Assembly (NCBI GenBank): GCA_039707655.1
Contig: CM077665.1
Location: 139,377,148-139,441,147, forward strand
Direction of reading: 5' to 3'
Source of the DNA: Elymus sibiricus
Lineage: Eukaryota > Streptophyta > Magnoliopsida > Poales > Poaceae
Length of the DNA stretch: 64,000 nucleotides
In this document: positions 20,019 to 30,112 of the stretch, one piece after another
Numbering within the stretch: the first letter of the stretch is position 1
Layout of the letters: every line of letters begins with the position of its first letter
Notes under the pieces: model-generated
What the model was told of the DNA's origin: nothing
Seen by the model: the letters and a program-made list of their open reading frames with translations, nothing else
Databases searched by the model: none
Program-made: the position numbers and the translations under genes

Positions 20019-22860
20019 TTCCTGCTCGTCCTCGAGTAGGTAAATGATAAAAACAGTATTTTTGATGTGACATGCTATCCACTATGTAATCTTGTGCATG
20101 TATGCTCATTGAGAAAAGACGAATCAACAAATATCAACATAGCAATAATTAAAGTGTAAGAACCAGAATTGTTAATTCTTAAAAGTATACGATCCTTAAG
20201 AAATGTTTACGCCCCCCATTCATCTTATTGAATTAGCAAGGCATGGCTCCAACTTCACCACACTAATTCAAATGTTAAGCACCACGGTGTCCAAGTCAGG
20301 CAATTGGTTCGTACTTTTTCAATATGCATCAACTTTTTATTCTTCACGCAATACATGAGCGTGAGCCATTGGACATAGCATTTAAGTGGAATAGAGTATG
20401 GTGGTAGATATGAAAGGGGTAAAAAGTGGAGAAGATAGTCTCACGTCAACTAGGCGTACCAACGGGCTATGGAGATGCCTATCAATAGATGTCAATGCGA
20501 GGAGTAGGGATTGTCATGCAAATGATGCACTAGAGCTATAAGTGTATGAAAGCTCAAATGAAGCTAAGTGGGGTGTGCATCCAACTTGCTTGTTCATGAA
20601 GACCTCGGGCATTTGAGGAAGCCCGTCATAGGAATATACAAGCCAAGTTTATAATAATGAATAGGTAATTCTCACTAGCATATGAAAGTGATATATCATG
20701 AGACTCTCTACATGAGGAACATGGGGCCACTTTGAGGCACAAGTGTGGTAAAGGATAGTAGCAAAGTCCATTCTCTCATTTTCTCTCATTTTTTTGAATG
20801 GATGGTGGGCTCATTTGGCCTCCCCCATCTTTATTTTCGTCCGGAGTCTCATCTCGACTTATGGGAGAATCATCGTCTCCATCATTCTTTCTTCACTGGG
20901 ACAATGCTCTAATAATGATGACCATCACACTTTTATTTACTTACAACTCAATATGGAGAACTGATATGAAGATATGACTCGGTATGAATGCCTCTGGCAG
21001 TGTACCAGGATGTGAAATGATCTAGCGTGACATGTATCAAAAACATGATGAAAGGTGGCTTTGCCACAAATACTATGGCAGCTCTATGTGATTATGCAAA
21101 GCAATATGACAATGAACGAACTAGTCATGTGAAGTGACGATGGAATTTGCATGGCAATATATCTCGGAATGGCTATGGAAATGCCATGATAGGTAGGTAT
21201 GGTGGCTGTTTTGAGGAAGATATAATAAGGCTTATGTGCAATAGAGCATATTATGTCACGGGGTTTGGATGCACCGGCAAAAGTTGCACCGATCCTCGAG
21301 GTGAGAACAGGCTATGCATGGTACCGAAGAGGCTAGCAAATTATGAAAAGGTGAGATTGCGTATGTCCATGGTTTCGCACTAGTCATAAAGAACTCATAT
21401 ACTTATTGCAAAGTTTTATTAGTTTATCATAAATCAAAGTACTAATCACATGCCCCGAGGGAAGAGGTTGGTAGGAGTTAACCATCGCGCGCTTCCGACC
21501 CAAAAAAACACTAGGATTTCAACGAGGAATAGAAATGCTCACACATCATCACCATGCCTCTTTAATTTTTAGATGAACAAAAAGGTCAACCTTTCTTAAT
21601 ATCGACACTTCTACGGTTTAATAATTATGAACTCACACCTATTTCATATTACTACATCAATATCATTGACCCACAATTTATTTATATGTGCTACATGATG
21701 GTTTTGATTATCACTCATTGAATACCTAATATTTTTTGACTAGTCTTATGGCCCATGCAAATTACCGTCACTATTTATTAACTCTCAAACAAATATAAGT
21801 GAATAACGAGAGTGAAATTATTTCTATAAAATGTACACGCCACCATGCTCAAAAAGATATAAGTGAAGTACTAGAGCAACTACTAAGCTCAAAAGATATA
21901 AGTGAAGAACATAGAGTATTCTAACAAATTATGATGAAGGTGTGTCTCTCTTAAATAGGTGTGTCCAGCAAACAATGATTGTGGCAAACTGAAAGTAAAA
22001 GCAAACAAAAGCAAACGATGCTCCAAGCAAAACTCATATCATGTGACGAATAAAAATATAGCTTCAAGTGACATACCGACGGATTTGAGACGAAAGAGGG
22101 GATGCCTTCCGGGGCATCCCCAAGCTTAGATGCTAGATTCTCCTTTAAAATATTACTTTAGGGTTCCTTGGTCATCCCCAAGCTTAGGCTCTTTCTACTC
22201 CTTATTCCTTTGTCCATCAAGATAACACCCAAAACTTGAAAACTTCAATCACACAAAACTCAACAAAACCTCGTCAGATCCGTTAGTATAAGAAACATAT
22301 CGCATACTTTAAGTACTGTTGTAAATTGATTCAAATTTCATAAATGCATAATAGGTACTGTATTCTAACTTCTCCATGGCTTATACCCCTGATACAATCC
22401 ATAGCATAATCAAAACAAGCAACTATGCAAGCAAAAACAGAATCTGTTTAAAACAGAACAGTCTGTAGCAATCTGTAGAAAGCCTATACTTCTGTAACTC
22501 AAAAAAGTTCTGAAAAATTAGGAGAACCTCGAAAATTTATATAGAAACACTGTGTAGAAATTTCAGATCATTATCACGGTCCAGTAAAAAAATTACAATT
22601 CCTGTACTGGATTCAAAAGTTTCTGCTTTTTTTCAGCATCGATTCTACTCATCTTGTGAGTCATCCCAAAGGCTTTACTTGGCAAAAACACTAATTTAAA
22701 CACAAAAACATAATCATTACAGAGGCAATAATCATGCTATTAAAAATATCTAGAAAGTTTTGGGTTGTCTCCCAACAAGCTGTTTCTTTATATCCATTAA
22801 GATAGGCTTGAGATTTTAATGATGCTCACATAAAACATAAGAATTGAAGCACAAAGAGAG
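20019..22860 (-). other. Non-coding interior of the Sabrina-like element
   Basis: 2.8 kb with no frame longer than about 80 codons and no recognisable domain on either strand. It contains the two extra polypurine-like motifs and a perfect hairpin at 22098-22121. Confidence 0.7.
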
Positions 22861-22882
22861 CATCATAAAGCATGTGACAAAC

Positions 22883-23506
22883 TCATTTAAGTCTAACATA
22901 CTTCCTATGCATAGGTATTTCATAGGAAAACAAATTATCAAGACAAGAAATATCTAGCATATGTTTGTAGGAAGAATGAACCATTAATAATTTTAACACA
23001 AAGAGAGGTAATTGAGTAACATGCAAATTCTTATAACCCTGTTTGCCTCTGTCGTAATAATTATAAGTAGGATCATAATCAAACTCAACAATATAAGAAT
23101 CAAAATATTGATCATTCTCCAAAGTAGTGGGATCATTATTACCTAAAGTTGACACTCTTCCAACCCCATTTTTAGTATTGTTGTGAATATCATACTCGAT
23201 AATAGATTCATCATGAAGGCTAGAATTATCATGATCACAAGGAATATCAAGACTATCACCTCAATCATGATCATTAGCACAATTGATATTAATAGAATTT
23301 ATACTAGCAACATGGCAATCATGCTTTTCATTCACGGAACTATCATGAATCACTTTATAAATTTCTTTTAACGCTTCATCACAATTTTTAGATTCATGAT
23401 TTTCAAGCAAGACCTCATAAGGAAATTCTAGTGCACTCAACTCACTAGCAATTGGTTCAACATAATTGGGTCTTTTGAAAAGATTAGCAAGTGGATGAGG
23501 ATCCAT
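22883..23506 (-). pseudogene. Gag-like remnant of the Sabrina-like element
   Basis: Two short minus-strand frames, 23506-23261 (starting MDPHPLANLFKRP) and 23155-22883, lie just downstream of the primer-binding site, where gag is expected. They are acidic and Asn-rich and show no zinc knuckle or other motif I recognise. They are separated by stops and frame changes. They could be the degenerate start of a gag or a lineage-specific non-gag frame. No function can be assigned. Confidence 0.45.
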
Positions 23507-23714
23507 TTATCTATAAATTTTTTGCTTTAAACTTTCTGTTTGTTTTTGATAAAGATAGAGAGAACATTGCTAGGCAAGCGAGCAAGGTAACAAGCAAAAG
23601 TAAATATTTTTGTATTTTTGATTTTTATGAGACAAGCTAAATATAACAGAAAATAAAAAGAAGAACAAGTGAATGAAAATTTGTGTGCAGTTACTTGGTA
23701 GTTGATGATGATAT

Positions 23715-23732
23715 TCCCCGACAAAGGCGCCA
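23715..23732 (-). promoter_or_regulatory. Primer-binding site, Sabrina-like element
   Basis: The minus strand reads TGGCGCCTTTGTCGGGGA, 11 bp after the 5' LTR end. It resembles the TGGCGCCGTTGCCGGGGA site of the Fatima-like element at 30084-30101. It would pair with the 3' end of a tRNA to prime reverse transcription. Confidence 0.8.
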
Positions 23733-23743
23733 AAAATCCTTCC

Positions 23744-25320
23744 TGATACTTGTGATCTGCATTGGGTTTTCCATGAAGAGGAACGGGTAATTGCCGCACA
23801 AAGCGGATAGGTTTTTCCCTCAGTTATGAAACCAAGGTTTATCGAACCAATAGGAATATCAATCCTCAACCGTCTTCAGCGGCTGCACACAAATGAACAA
23901 ACAACTTGCACCCACCGCGGGCAAGAGGGTTGTCAATCCCCTTGATCTCGTTATTTGCAAGCAAATGAGTTGTGTAGATAATTATTGATAAATACAAATT
24001 GCAAAATAAAATAAAAGATAAATAAAGGCAGCAAGGTAATTGTAGAGTTTGTAAATATAAAAGTGAATAGACCCGGGGGCCATAGTTTTCCCTAGCGGCA
24101 TCTCTCATGTAGGCAGCATACGGTGGGTAACAAATTACTGTTGGGCAATTGATAGAAAAGCGGATAGTTATGCGATGTTCATGGCAATGATCATGTATAT
24201 ATAGGCATCACGTCCATAAGCAAAGAGGATGACTCCTACCTGCACCTATTACTATTACTCCACTCATCGACCGCTATCCAGCATGCATCTAGAGTATGAA
24301 GTAAAACAGAGTAATGCTTGGAGAACGATGACATGATGTTGACAAAGCAAACTCAAACAATATGAATGAACCCCATCGTTTTATCCTTAGTAGCAACAAC
24401 ACAAAGACACATCTTGTCCCCTACTTTGTCACTGGGATATAGAAACTCGCCAGGTTGAACCTACCACAACACACCACTCCCACCGATGAAATATCAATCT
24501 ACTTGGCCAAAGCACATCAATAGATCGGAGAGCATTATGAAGCTATAATGACCATGCACTTAAGAGATAATATAATTTAGAGGCATCTCAAATACTTTTC
24601 ATGAATAATCTGAACATAAACCCACAATTCATCGGATCCCAACAAACACACCGCACAATAGGATTACATCGGATAGATCAAAGCGAAGATGCCATGATCA
24701 TTGTATTGATGATCATAAGAGAGAGAGATTGCCATCTAGGTACTAGCTATGGACCCGTAGGTCTGTGGTGAACTACTCACACATCTTCATGAGGGCAGCA
24801 AGGTTGATGAAGAGGCCCTCCGTGATCGACCCCCCCTTCGGCAGGGTGCCGGAACGGAGCTCCAGATGGCCTCACGACGGAACAGAGACTTGCGGCGACG
24901 GAAAAAGGGTTTTGGGACTGCCTTCAGGGTTTTTAGGATATTAGAGAATTTATAGGCCGAAGAGGGACGTCGGGAGGCGGCTGAGGGGGCCACCACATAT
25001 CAGGGCGTGACCCCCCCAGGGCGTGCCCAGATGTGTGGTGGGGCTCTCATGCACCTCCTCGCCTCCTTCCGAATCTTCTAAGTCTTCATATAGTCCATAA
25101 AAATCATCAAAAAGTTTCGTGTCAATTGAACTTCGTTTGGTACAGTAAACCTGAAAAGGCAAAAACATGCAGAAAACTACAACTGGCACTAGGCACTGGG
25201 TCAATAGGTTAGTGATCAAAAATATTATAAATTGGTAAACAATGACCCAAAAAGTATCCTAGAATGATAATATATCAGCATGGAACAATAAAAAATTATA
25301 GATACGTTGCAGATGTATCA
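23744..25320 (-). repeat. Sabrina-like 5' LTR (element orientation)
   Basis: 1577 bp, homologous to 18440-20001 with scattered substitutions and small indels. Confidence 0.9.
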
Positions 25321-25325
25321 AATAA
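25321..25325. repeat. Target-site duplication AATAA, right copy
   Basis: Matches 18435-18439. Confidence 0.9.
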
Positions 25326-25740
25326 CCGCATGTAACTAGAGGTGACCCTTCTACTGCGTCGGCCGGCCGGACCATCACGTCGTTGCGCCGTAGCGCCGTC
25401 GTCGTCGCCCCGCCGCGAAAGCCCGCCACCTCCCCTACCCCATGCCGCTGTGAGGCCACCGCCGTTGCTCCGCCCGCCTCTTCTCCCCTTCCCCGCAAGG
25501 CTGCATCGTCGCCAGGTCACACCACCTCACTACTCTGGCCGTCGATGCCACAACGTCTCACTAACTTGCGGGCCTAACATCATGTCACTAACTTACAGGC
25601 CCAACAAAGTTTAATGAGAAATAGAAAGATCAAAATTATGGGAAGAAGTTTTACGAAAACTTCCTCCAAATTATACGGCCATCCCATAAAACAACTTTTA
25701 TGGGATGATTCTTACAGGAGCTATTGGAGTTGCTCTAAGG
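25326..25740. other. Unassigned segment, GC-rich then AT-rich
   Basis: Positions 25340-25540 are GC-rich with several overlapping open frames on both strands but no recognisable protein. The longest (25342-25614) is Pro/Arg/Ser-rich and looks compositional. A perfect 11-bp hairpin lies at 25681-25706, followed by GAGCTATTGGAGTTGCTCT. Confidence 0.4.
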
Positions 25741-25899
25741 TGCCAAATAGAGGCCATATTATTACTTTTTGAGAAACAAATTGAGAAACTTTTGATAATC
25801 CAATGGAGGCCAAACTTTATACCGCGCACACCTCCCTCTATGCTGGATCTAAGTGGGCTTACGGGCTATTATCTTTCCTCCCACATGTTTTTTGGGCTG

Positions 25900-26450
25900 G
25901 GTTTTCTATGGTTTTCGTTTTCCCTTGGTTTTTTCTTGGTGTTTACATAATTTTCTTTTTTACTTTCTATTTTTCCCTTTTTCATATAAAAATGCATCAT
26001 ATGTTTTATTTTTTTGAACTTTTTTGGAAATTGCATTATTTTTTCAATTGTAGGGAACATTTTCAAATTCATGAACGTTTTCACTTTCACAAAAAAATTA
26101 AAATTCATTAACGTTTTTTTAATTCTTATTTTTATAAAATTTGTAAACTCTTTAAATTTGCGATTTTTAAAAATTGTGAACATTTGTCAAATTCACAAAC
26201 GCATTTGAAAATAAGTTATTTCTAAAACACTATATGAAAAAATGATGAAATCAATGAATTTGCTTTGAATTTGTGAAATTTTAAAAACTTACGAAGAAAT
26301 TAAAAATTTGTGAAAAAATCGTGAAATTGTTTTCAGTTTCATGATTTTAAAACTACAGTGTTTTCTCACATTCATAAAGTAATTTTCAATTCATGAAGTT
26401 TTTAAAATCTATAAAAAAACTTAGATAATTTTTTGCAAGCAAGAGTTTTT
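25900..26450. repeat. AT-rich degenerate repeat (AAATTCATGAA / TTGTGAA motifs)
   Basis: A low-complexity region with many variants of TTCAAATTCATGAACG and AAATTTGTGAA. Similar stretches are common in the non-coding parts of grass DNA transposons. There are no terminal repeats or transposase here to classify it. Confidence 0.5.
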
Positions 26451-26699
26451 TCCCACGTGCGAGCCAACGTGAGAGCGATTAGATATGGGAAAAGCTGGTG
26501 TTCAGCCGACCGATCTTTCCTCGTACGTCCGCCGCATGCTACCCTTGCCACGCGTCTTGATTAGGCCCACACACCACATCTCTCCTTAATCCTTATCTCT
26601 CTGGAACCCTGACCATTAATGCATTCTGTACCTACTCCCATTTCTGCAACTGGTCACCTGTTTCAGAAAGCAAACCTTAACAAATCGTATGCTGCAGAC

Positions 26700-26965
26700 C
26701 GAACTAGAAGGTAACTGAATCAGTGGTGGCCTCCACGATCATGGCGGAATGACCAGGGTGGTCGGGTCCGAGCGTCCTACATCGATGCCGCCCAGGTACT
26801 GGCATGGAAGAGCCTTCACCACGTCTCGTCCACGTGCACCGCGCCCACCTCATCGGAGCGAAGGAGCGACGAGGCAACCTGGTCGGAGGTCCAACGCTCG
26901 TCGGCGACGGGGACGGGCGGCGCCTCTCCTCCCTCTGCACCGTTCGACGGAGCTCGGTGAACGGC
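26700..26965. other. GC-rich fragment, possibly a captured exon piece
   Basis: A sharp GC-rich island between AT-rich flanks. It is open in more than one frame on both strands (26749-27090 on plus; 26967-26704 on minus) without domain similarity that I can recognise. It could be a gene fragment carried by a Mutator-type element or plain compositional bias. Confidence 0.3.
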
Positions 26966-26967
26966 AA

Positions 26968-27175
26968 TTGTTATTTTCTTGCAACATCCTCCTTGTTGCA
27001 AGAAAATTTTCTGCAACATTAGTTATGTTTCAAAACTCTATTCTATTGAAAAAACTACAACATTACCTTTGTTGCAAAAAAAATCTGTAACAATATCTAT
27101 GTTGCAAAAGTTTTGAAACATGAACTATATTGCGAACATCTGAGCGAAACATCATCCTTGTTGCAAAGCAGGCAA
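26968..27175. repeat. TTGCAACA / TGTTGCAA dispersed inverted motif cluster
   Basis: About nine copies of TTGCAACAT, CTGCAACAT or the reverse TTGTTGCAA occur within 210 bp, several paired head-to-head about 10-20 bp apart. Similar clusters are frequent in grass class II elements. The element boundaries are not visible. Confidence 0.5.
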
Positions 27176-27480
27176 TTTAATCTAACGGTTATCCCACATC
27201 GAATCCAATGGCTCGCGAGCGACAGATCTTTTAAAAAGATCCGTTGGCCGACGCATAGCGTTGCCCTTGGTTTTTTGCCGTTGCCCCTTGCACGTGAGAA
27301 ATGACGCCTAACCATTTCAACACCTGTATATTTCTTCCTTTGATTTCATGATAAAAATTCGTGCGATTTCCACAGGAACAGAAAAAAATAGGAATGGAGT
27401 GGTATATCTTCTTCAATTTTAGTACAATACGATAAGTGTGAATGTTTAATTATGCACAAGAAAAACATAATTCTTTACAT

Positions 27481-27834
27481 GAGGTTGGAGTGCATGAAAA
27501 TTTTCCTAGTACAAATGATCCTGAGGAAAAAATATATTTTGATTGCAATCCTACAGATCAAACACCCCACATAGAAAAAATCCTAAGGACTTGAATCTTT
27601 CAAAATTCCTTTAGTAATATTTTGAGTTACAGAGACGTTGTAACTATAAATTTCGTCATGTATGCTCTACTATATCATATGTTTTAAAGGATTCTCAAAA
27701 GAATTTTGGAAGACTCCAATCCTTATGGTTTTCTCTATGTGGGTTGTTTGATTTGTAAGATTGCAAGTCACTATTTTTTTCTTAGGACTCATTTGTACTA
27801 AATTTTATGAAATAAAAAGTCAGCCAGTCCAACC
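27481..27834. mobile_element. MITE-like fold-back element
   Basis: The left arm (about 27481-27620) and right arm (about 27690-27834) are imperfect inverted copies over about 140 bp. Matching pairs include AGTACAAATGA, GATTGCAATCCTACAGATC with its complement GATTTGTAAGATTGCAAGTC, and CACATAGA with TCTATGTG. The loop is AT-rich and there is no coding capacity. No clear target duplication was found, so superfamily and exact ends are uncertain. Confidence 0.65.
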
Positions 27835-28170
27835 GCTTTGAAAGAACCAAACGTTTTCCCCGTGTATAATCAAACATACATACAATCATGTTTCCCGCAA
27901 AAAAACCATACAATCATGTAGTATTGAGGTGACATTGTTCCATGCGCCTTTTTCTATTCCTGCATTTTAGAAACCCTACGAATCAAAGAGGTTCACGTCA
28001 TTTTTCTTTTTTTCCTGACAATGTGTCTCGCTACTATGGACTAAACCTACAATAAGCGTTTTGTTTACTATAAATTTCTATGGATGTGTTTAGAACAAGT
28101 TAATTGATGCACATATATAGTCATTTTTTGGGAATAAATGCATATAACCAACATAATAAACTACAGTTCA
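27835..28170. other. AT-rich segment with no recognisable feature
   Basis: No open frame, repeat or motif that I can name. It ends in the purine-rich GCTTTGGGGAGT before the LTR at 28183. Confidence 0.5.
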
Positions 28171-28182
28171 GCTTTGGGGAGT

Positions 28183-29596
28183 TGATACGTCTCCAATGTA
28201 TCTACTTTTCAAAACACTTTTGCTCTTGTTTTGGACTCTAATTTGCATGATTTGAATGAAACTAATCTGGACTGACGTTGTTTTCAGCAGAACTACTTTT
28301 GTGTTATTTTTTGTGCAGAAATAAAAGTTCCCGGAATTGGACGAAACTTTTTGTGAATTATTTCTGGGATTTATGATAAATTATGGAGCAAAGAACCACT
28401 GTAGGGGGTGTACCTGTAGGCCAGTACCCATTAGGGCGCGGCCACCCCCCTGGCCGCGCCCTGATAGCTACTAGGGCCCACGAGGCTCCACCGACCATAA
28501 TTCCACTCCTATAAATTCCTATTCTCGGATAAAAAAAGAGAGAAGTTTTCATCGCAATCTATGAGACGGAGCCGCCGCCACACCCTGTTCTTCCTCGGGA
28601 GGGCTGATCTGGAGTCAGTTTGGGGCTGCAGAGAGTGGAGATCGTCGCCGTCATCATCACCAACCCTTCTCCATCAACTACTCCGTGATGCTCACCACCG
28701 GGCATGAGTAATTCCACTGTAGGCTTGCTGGTCGGTGACGGGTGTGGATGGAATTGATCATGTAATTGAGTTAAGTTTTATAGGGCTTGATCCCTAATAT
28801 CCATTATGTTCTGAGATTGATGTTGCTATGACTTTGCTATGCTTAATGCTTGTCACTAGGGTCCGAGTGCCATGATTTGAGATCTGAACATATTATATTA
28901 CCTCTGAATATAAGATTGATTTGGATCCTATCTTGCAAGTTGTATGCACCTATTATGTGTCATGATCCGCATACCCCAAGGTGACAATAATTGGGATTCT
29001 TTCCGGTGATTGTCGTAGTTTGAGGAGTTCATGTATTCACCAAGTGCTAATGCTTTGTTTCGGTTCTCTATTAAAAGGAGACCTTAATATCCCTTAGTTT
29101 CCAATAGGACCCCGCTGCCACGGGAGGGTAGGACAAAAGATGTCATGCAAGTTCTTATCGCAAGCACGTATGACTATATATGAAATACATGCCTACATTA
29201 TATTGATGAATTGGAGCTAGTTTTGTGTCGCCCTAGTGTGTAACTGTTACATGATTGATGTCATACATATCTTTCCATCGCAGTACCATGGCCTACGCTT
29301 TACATATACTGAATCTTGCTAAGTTACTACTACTGCTGTTATCGTCACACCTCTTACTCAATTGCTATTGTTACTACTATTACCAAAACTTCTGCCATCA
29401 CTGTTATTGCTACTACTATTGTTTTGCCATGCTACTAAACTCTTGCTACAAAGAGATATCCCAGGTGCGGTTGAATTGACAACTCAACTGTCAAGGCCAA
29501 TAAATATTCTTTGGATCCCCTTGTGTCAAATCAATAAATTAGGGTGAAATACTACCCGTGAAGACTGTCATGATCCCCTATACTTGTGGGTTATCA
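28183..29596 (+). repeat. Gypsy-type LTR, probably a 3' LTR of a truncated element
   Basis: 1414 bp from TGATACGTCTCCAATG to ACTTGTGGGTTATCA. The preceding GCTTTGGGGAGT resembles a polypurine tract, suggesting a 3' LTR whose interior has been deleted. The flanking five bases do not match (GGAGT versus AGGCC), so it is not a simple solo LTR. The downstream flank is the gag of another Gypsy element. It contains CAA/CTA-rich low-complexity sequence near 29320-29420. Family is uncertain (Fatima/Sumana group). Confidence 0.75.
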
Positions 29597-30018
29597 AGGC
29601 CAGCAATTATAAATAAAGTTCCGATCACGGTGGACTAGATGCATAGGATTAAACTTCTGATGAAATTCCAGCTTCAAGCAATTCTAGTCCCATGACCAAT
29701 ACCATCCAATAACATATACCACATTAATGCTTTTCCCTCCAAAGATAAAGGAAAAAACTTCTTTTTAACTTTGTCTCCGGGTAGACCTAAAATCTTAAAC
29801 AATCCACAAATCTCATCGACATATATCAAATGGTAATCAGGATGAGTTAAACCGTCATAAGGATTAGCCAACAGTTTCTCTACCATACCCGAAGGAATCT
29901 CATAATAAATATTTTCAGTAGGTTCAGTAGGTTGAGGAACAACTTCTTCAACTTCCGTTTGAGGCGAAGATGCCCCGAACAAGCCACTCAAAGGGTGACC
30001 GTTCATAGTGACAAGCAA
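29597..30018 (-). pseudogene. Gypsy gag N-terminus, truncated
   Basis: A minus-strand frame opens MLVTMNGHPLSGLFG at 30018 and contains ICGLFKILGLPGD and FPLSLEGKALMWYMLL, typical of the retrotransposon gag helical core (compare FPLSLTGTAFSWF in element Z). A stop follows HGTRIA at about 29674. Recognisable gag-like sequence continues briefly in frame and ends at the LTR boundary. Protease and pol are absent, so no functional product is expected. Confidence 0.75.
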
Positions 30019-30083
30019 CGGTAAATTTCAGCATGTATAGAAAATGTTTCCTTACCAATTTCCACTTACCAAAGGCACTTCAC

Positions 30084-30101
30084 TCCCCGGCAACGGCGCC
30101 A
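30084..30101 (-). promoter_or_regulatory. Primer-binding site, Fatima-like element
   Basis: The minus strand reads TGGCGCCGTTGCCGGGGA, 11 bp after the LTR end. This is a common primer-binding sequence in grass Gypsy elements, usually attributed to tRNA-Asp. Confidence 0.85.
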
Positions 30102-30112
30102 GAAAAGAGTCT

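Larger units (their letters stand above)
18440..25320 (-). mobile_element. Sabrina-like Gypsy element without pol, complete ends
   Basis: 6881 bp on the minus strand. LTRs lie at 18440-20001 and 23744-25320 (TGATACGTCTCC... to ...CAAGTATCA in element orientation), with TSD AATAA. The primer-binding site is at 23715-23732 and the polypurine tract at about 20002-20018. The 3.7-kb interior has no RT, integrase or RNase H; only short gag-like frames near the 5' LTR are seen. It therefore could move only with proteins supplied by another element. The LTRs differ more from each other than those of Angela-1, so it is older. The Sabrina assignment rests on LTR-end similarity. Confidence 0.85.

Noticed and set aside
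25342..25614. Pro/Ser/Arg-rich 90-codon frame as a host gene
   Set aside because: It is open in several frames on both strands of a GC-rich patch, has no recognisable domain and shows no gene structure around it.
28183..29596. Simple solo LTR
   Set aside because: The flanking 5-mers differ, and the upstream flank looks like a polypurine tract. A truncated element is a better reading.
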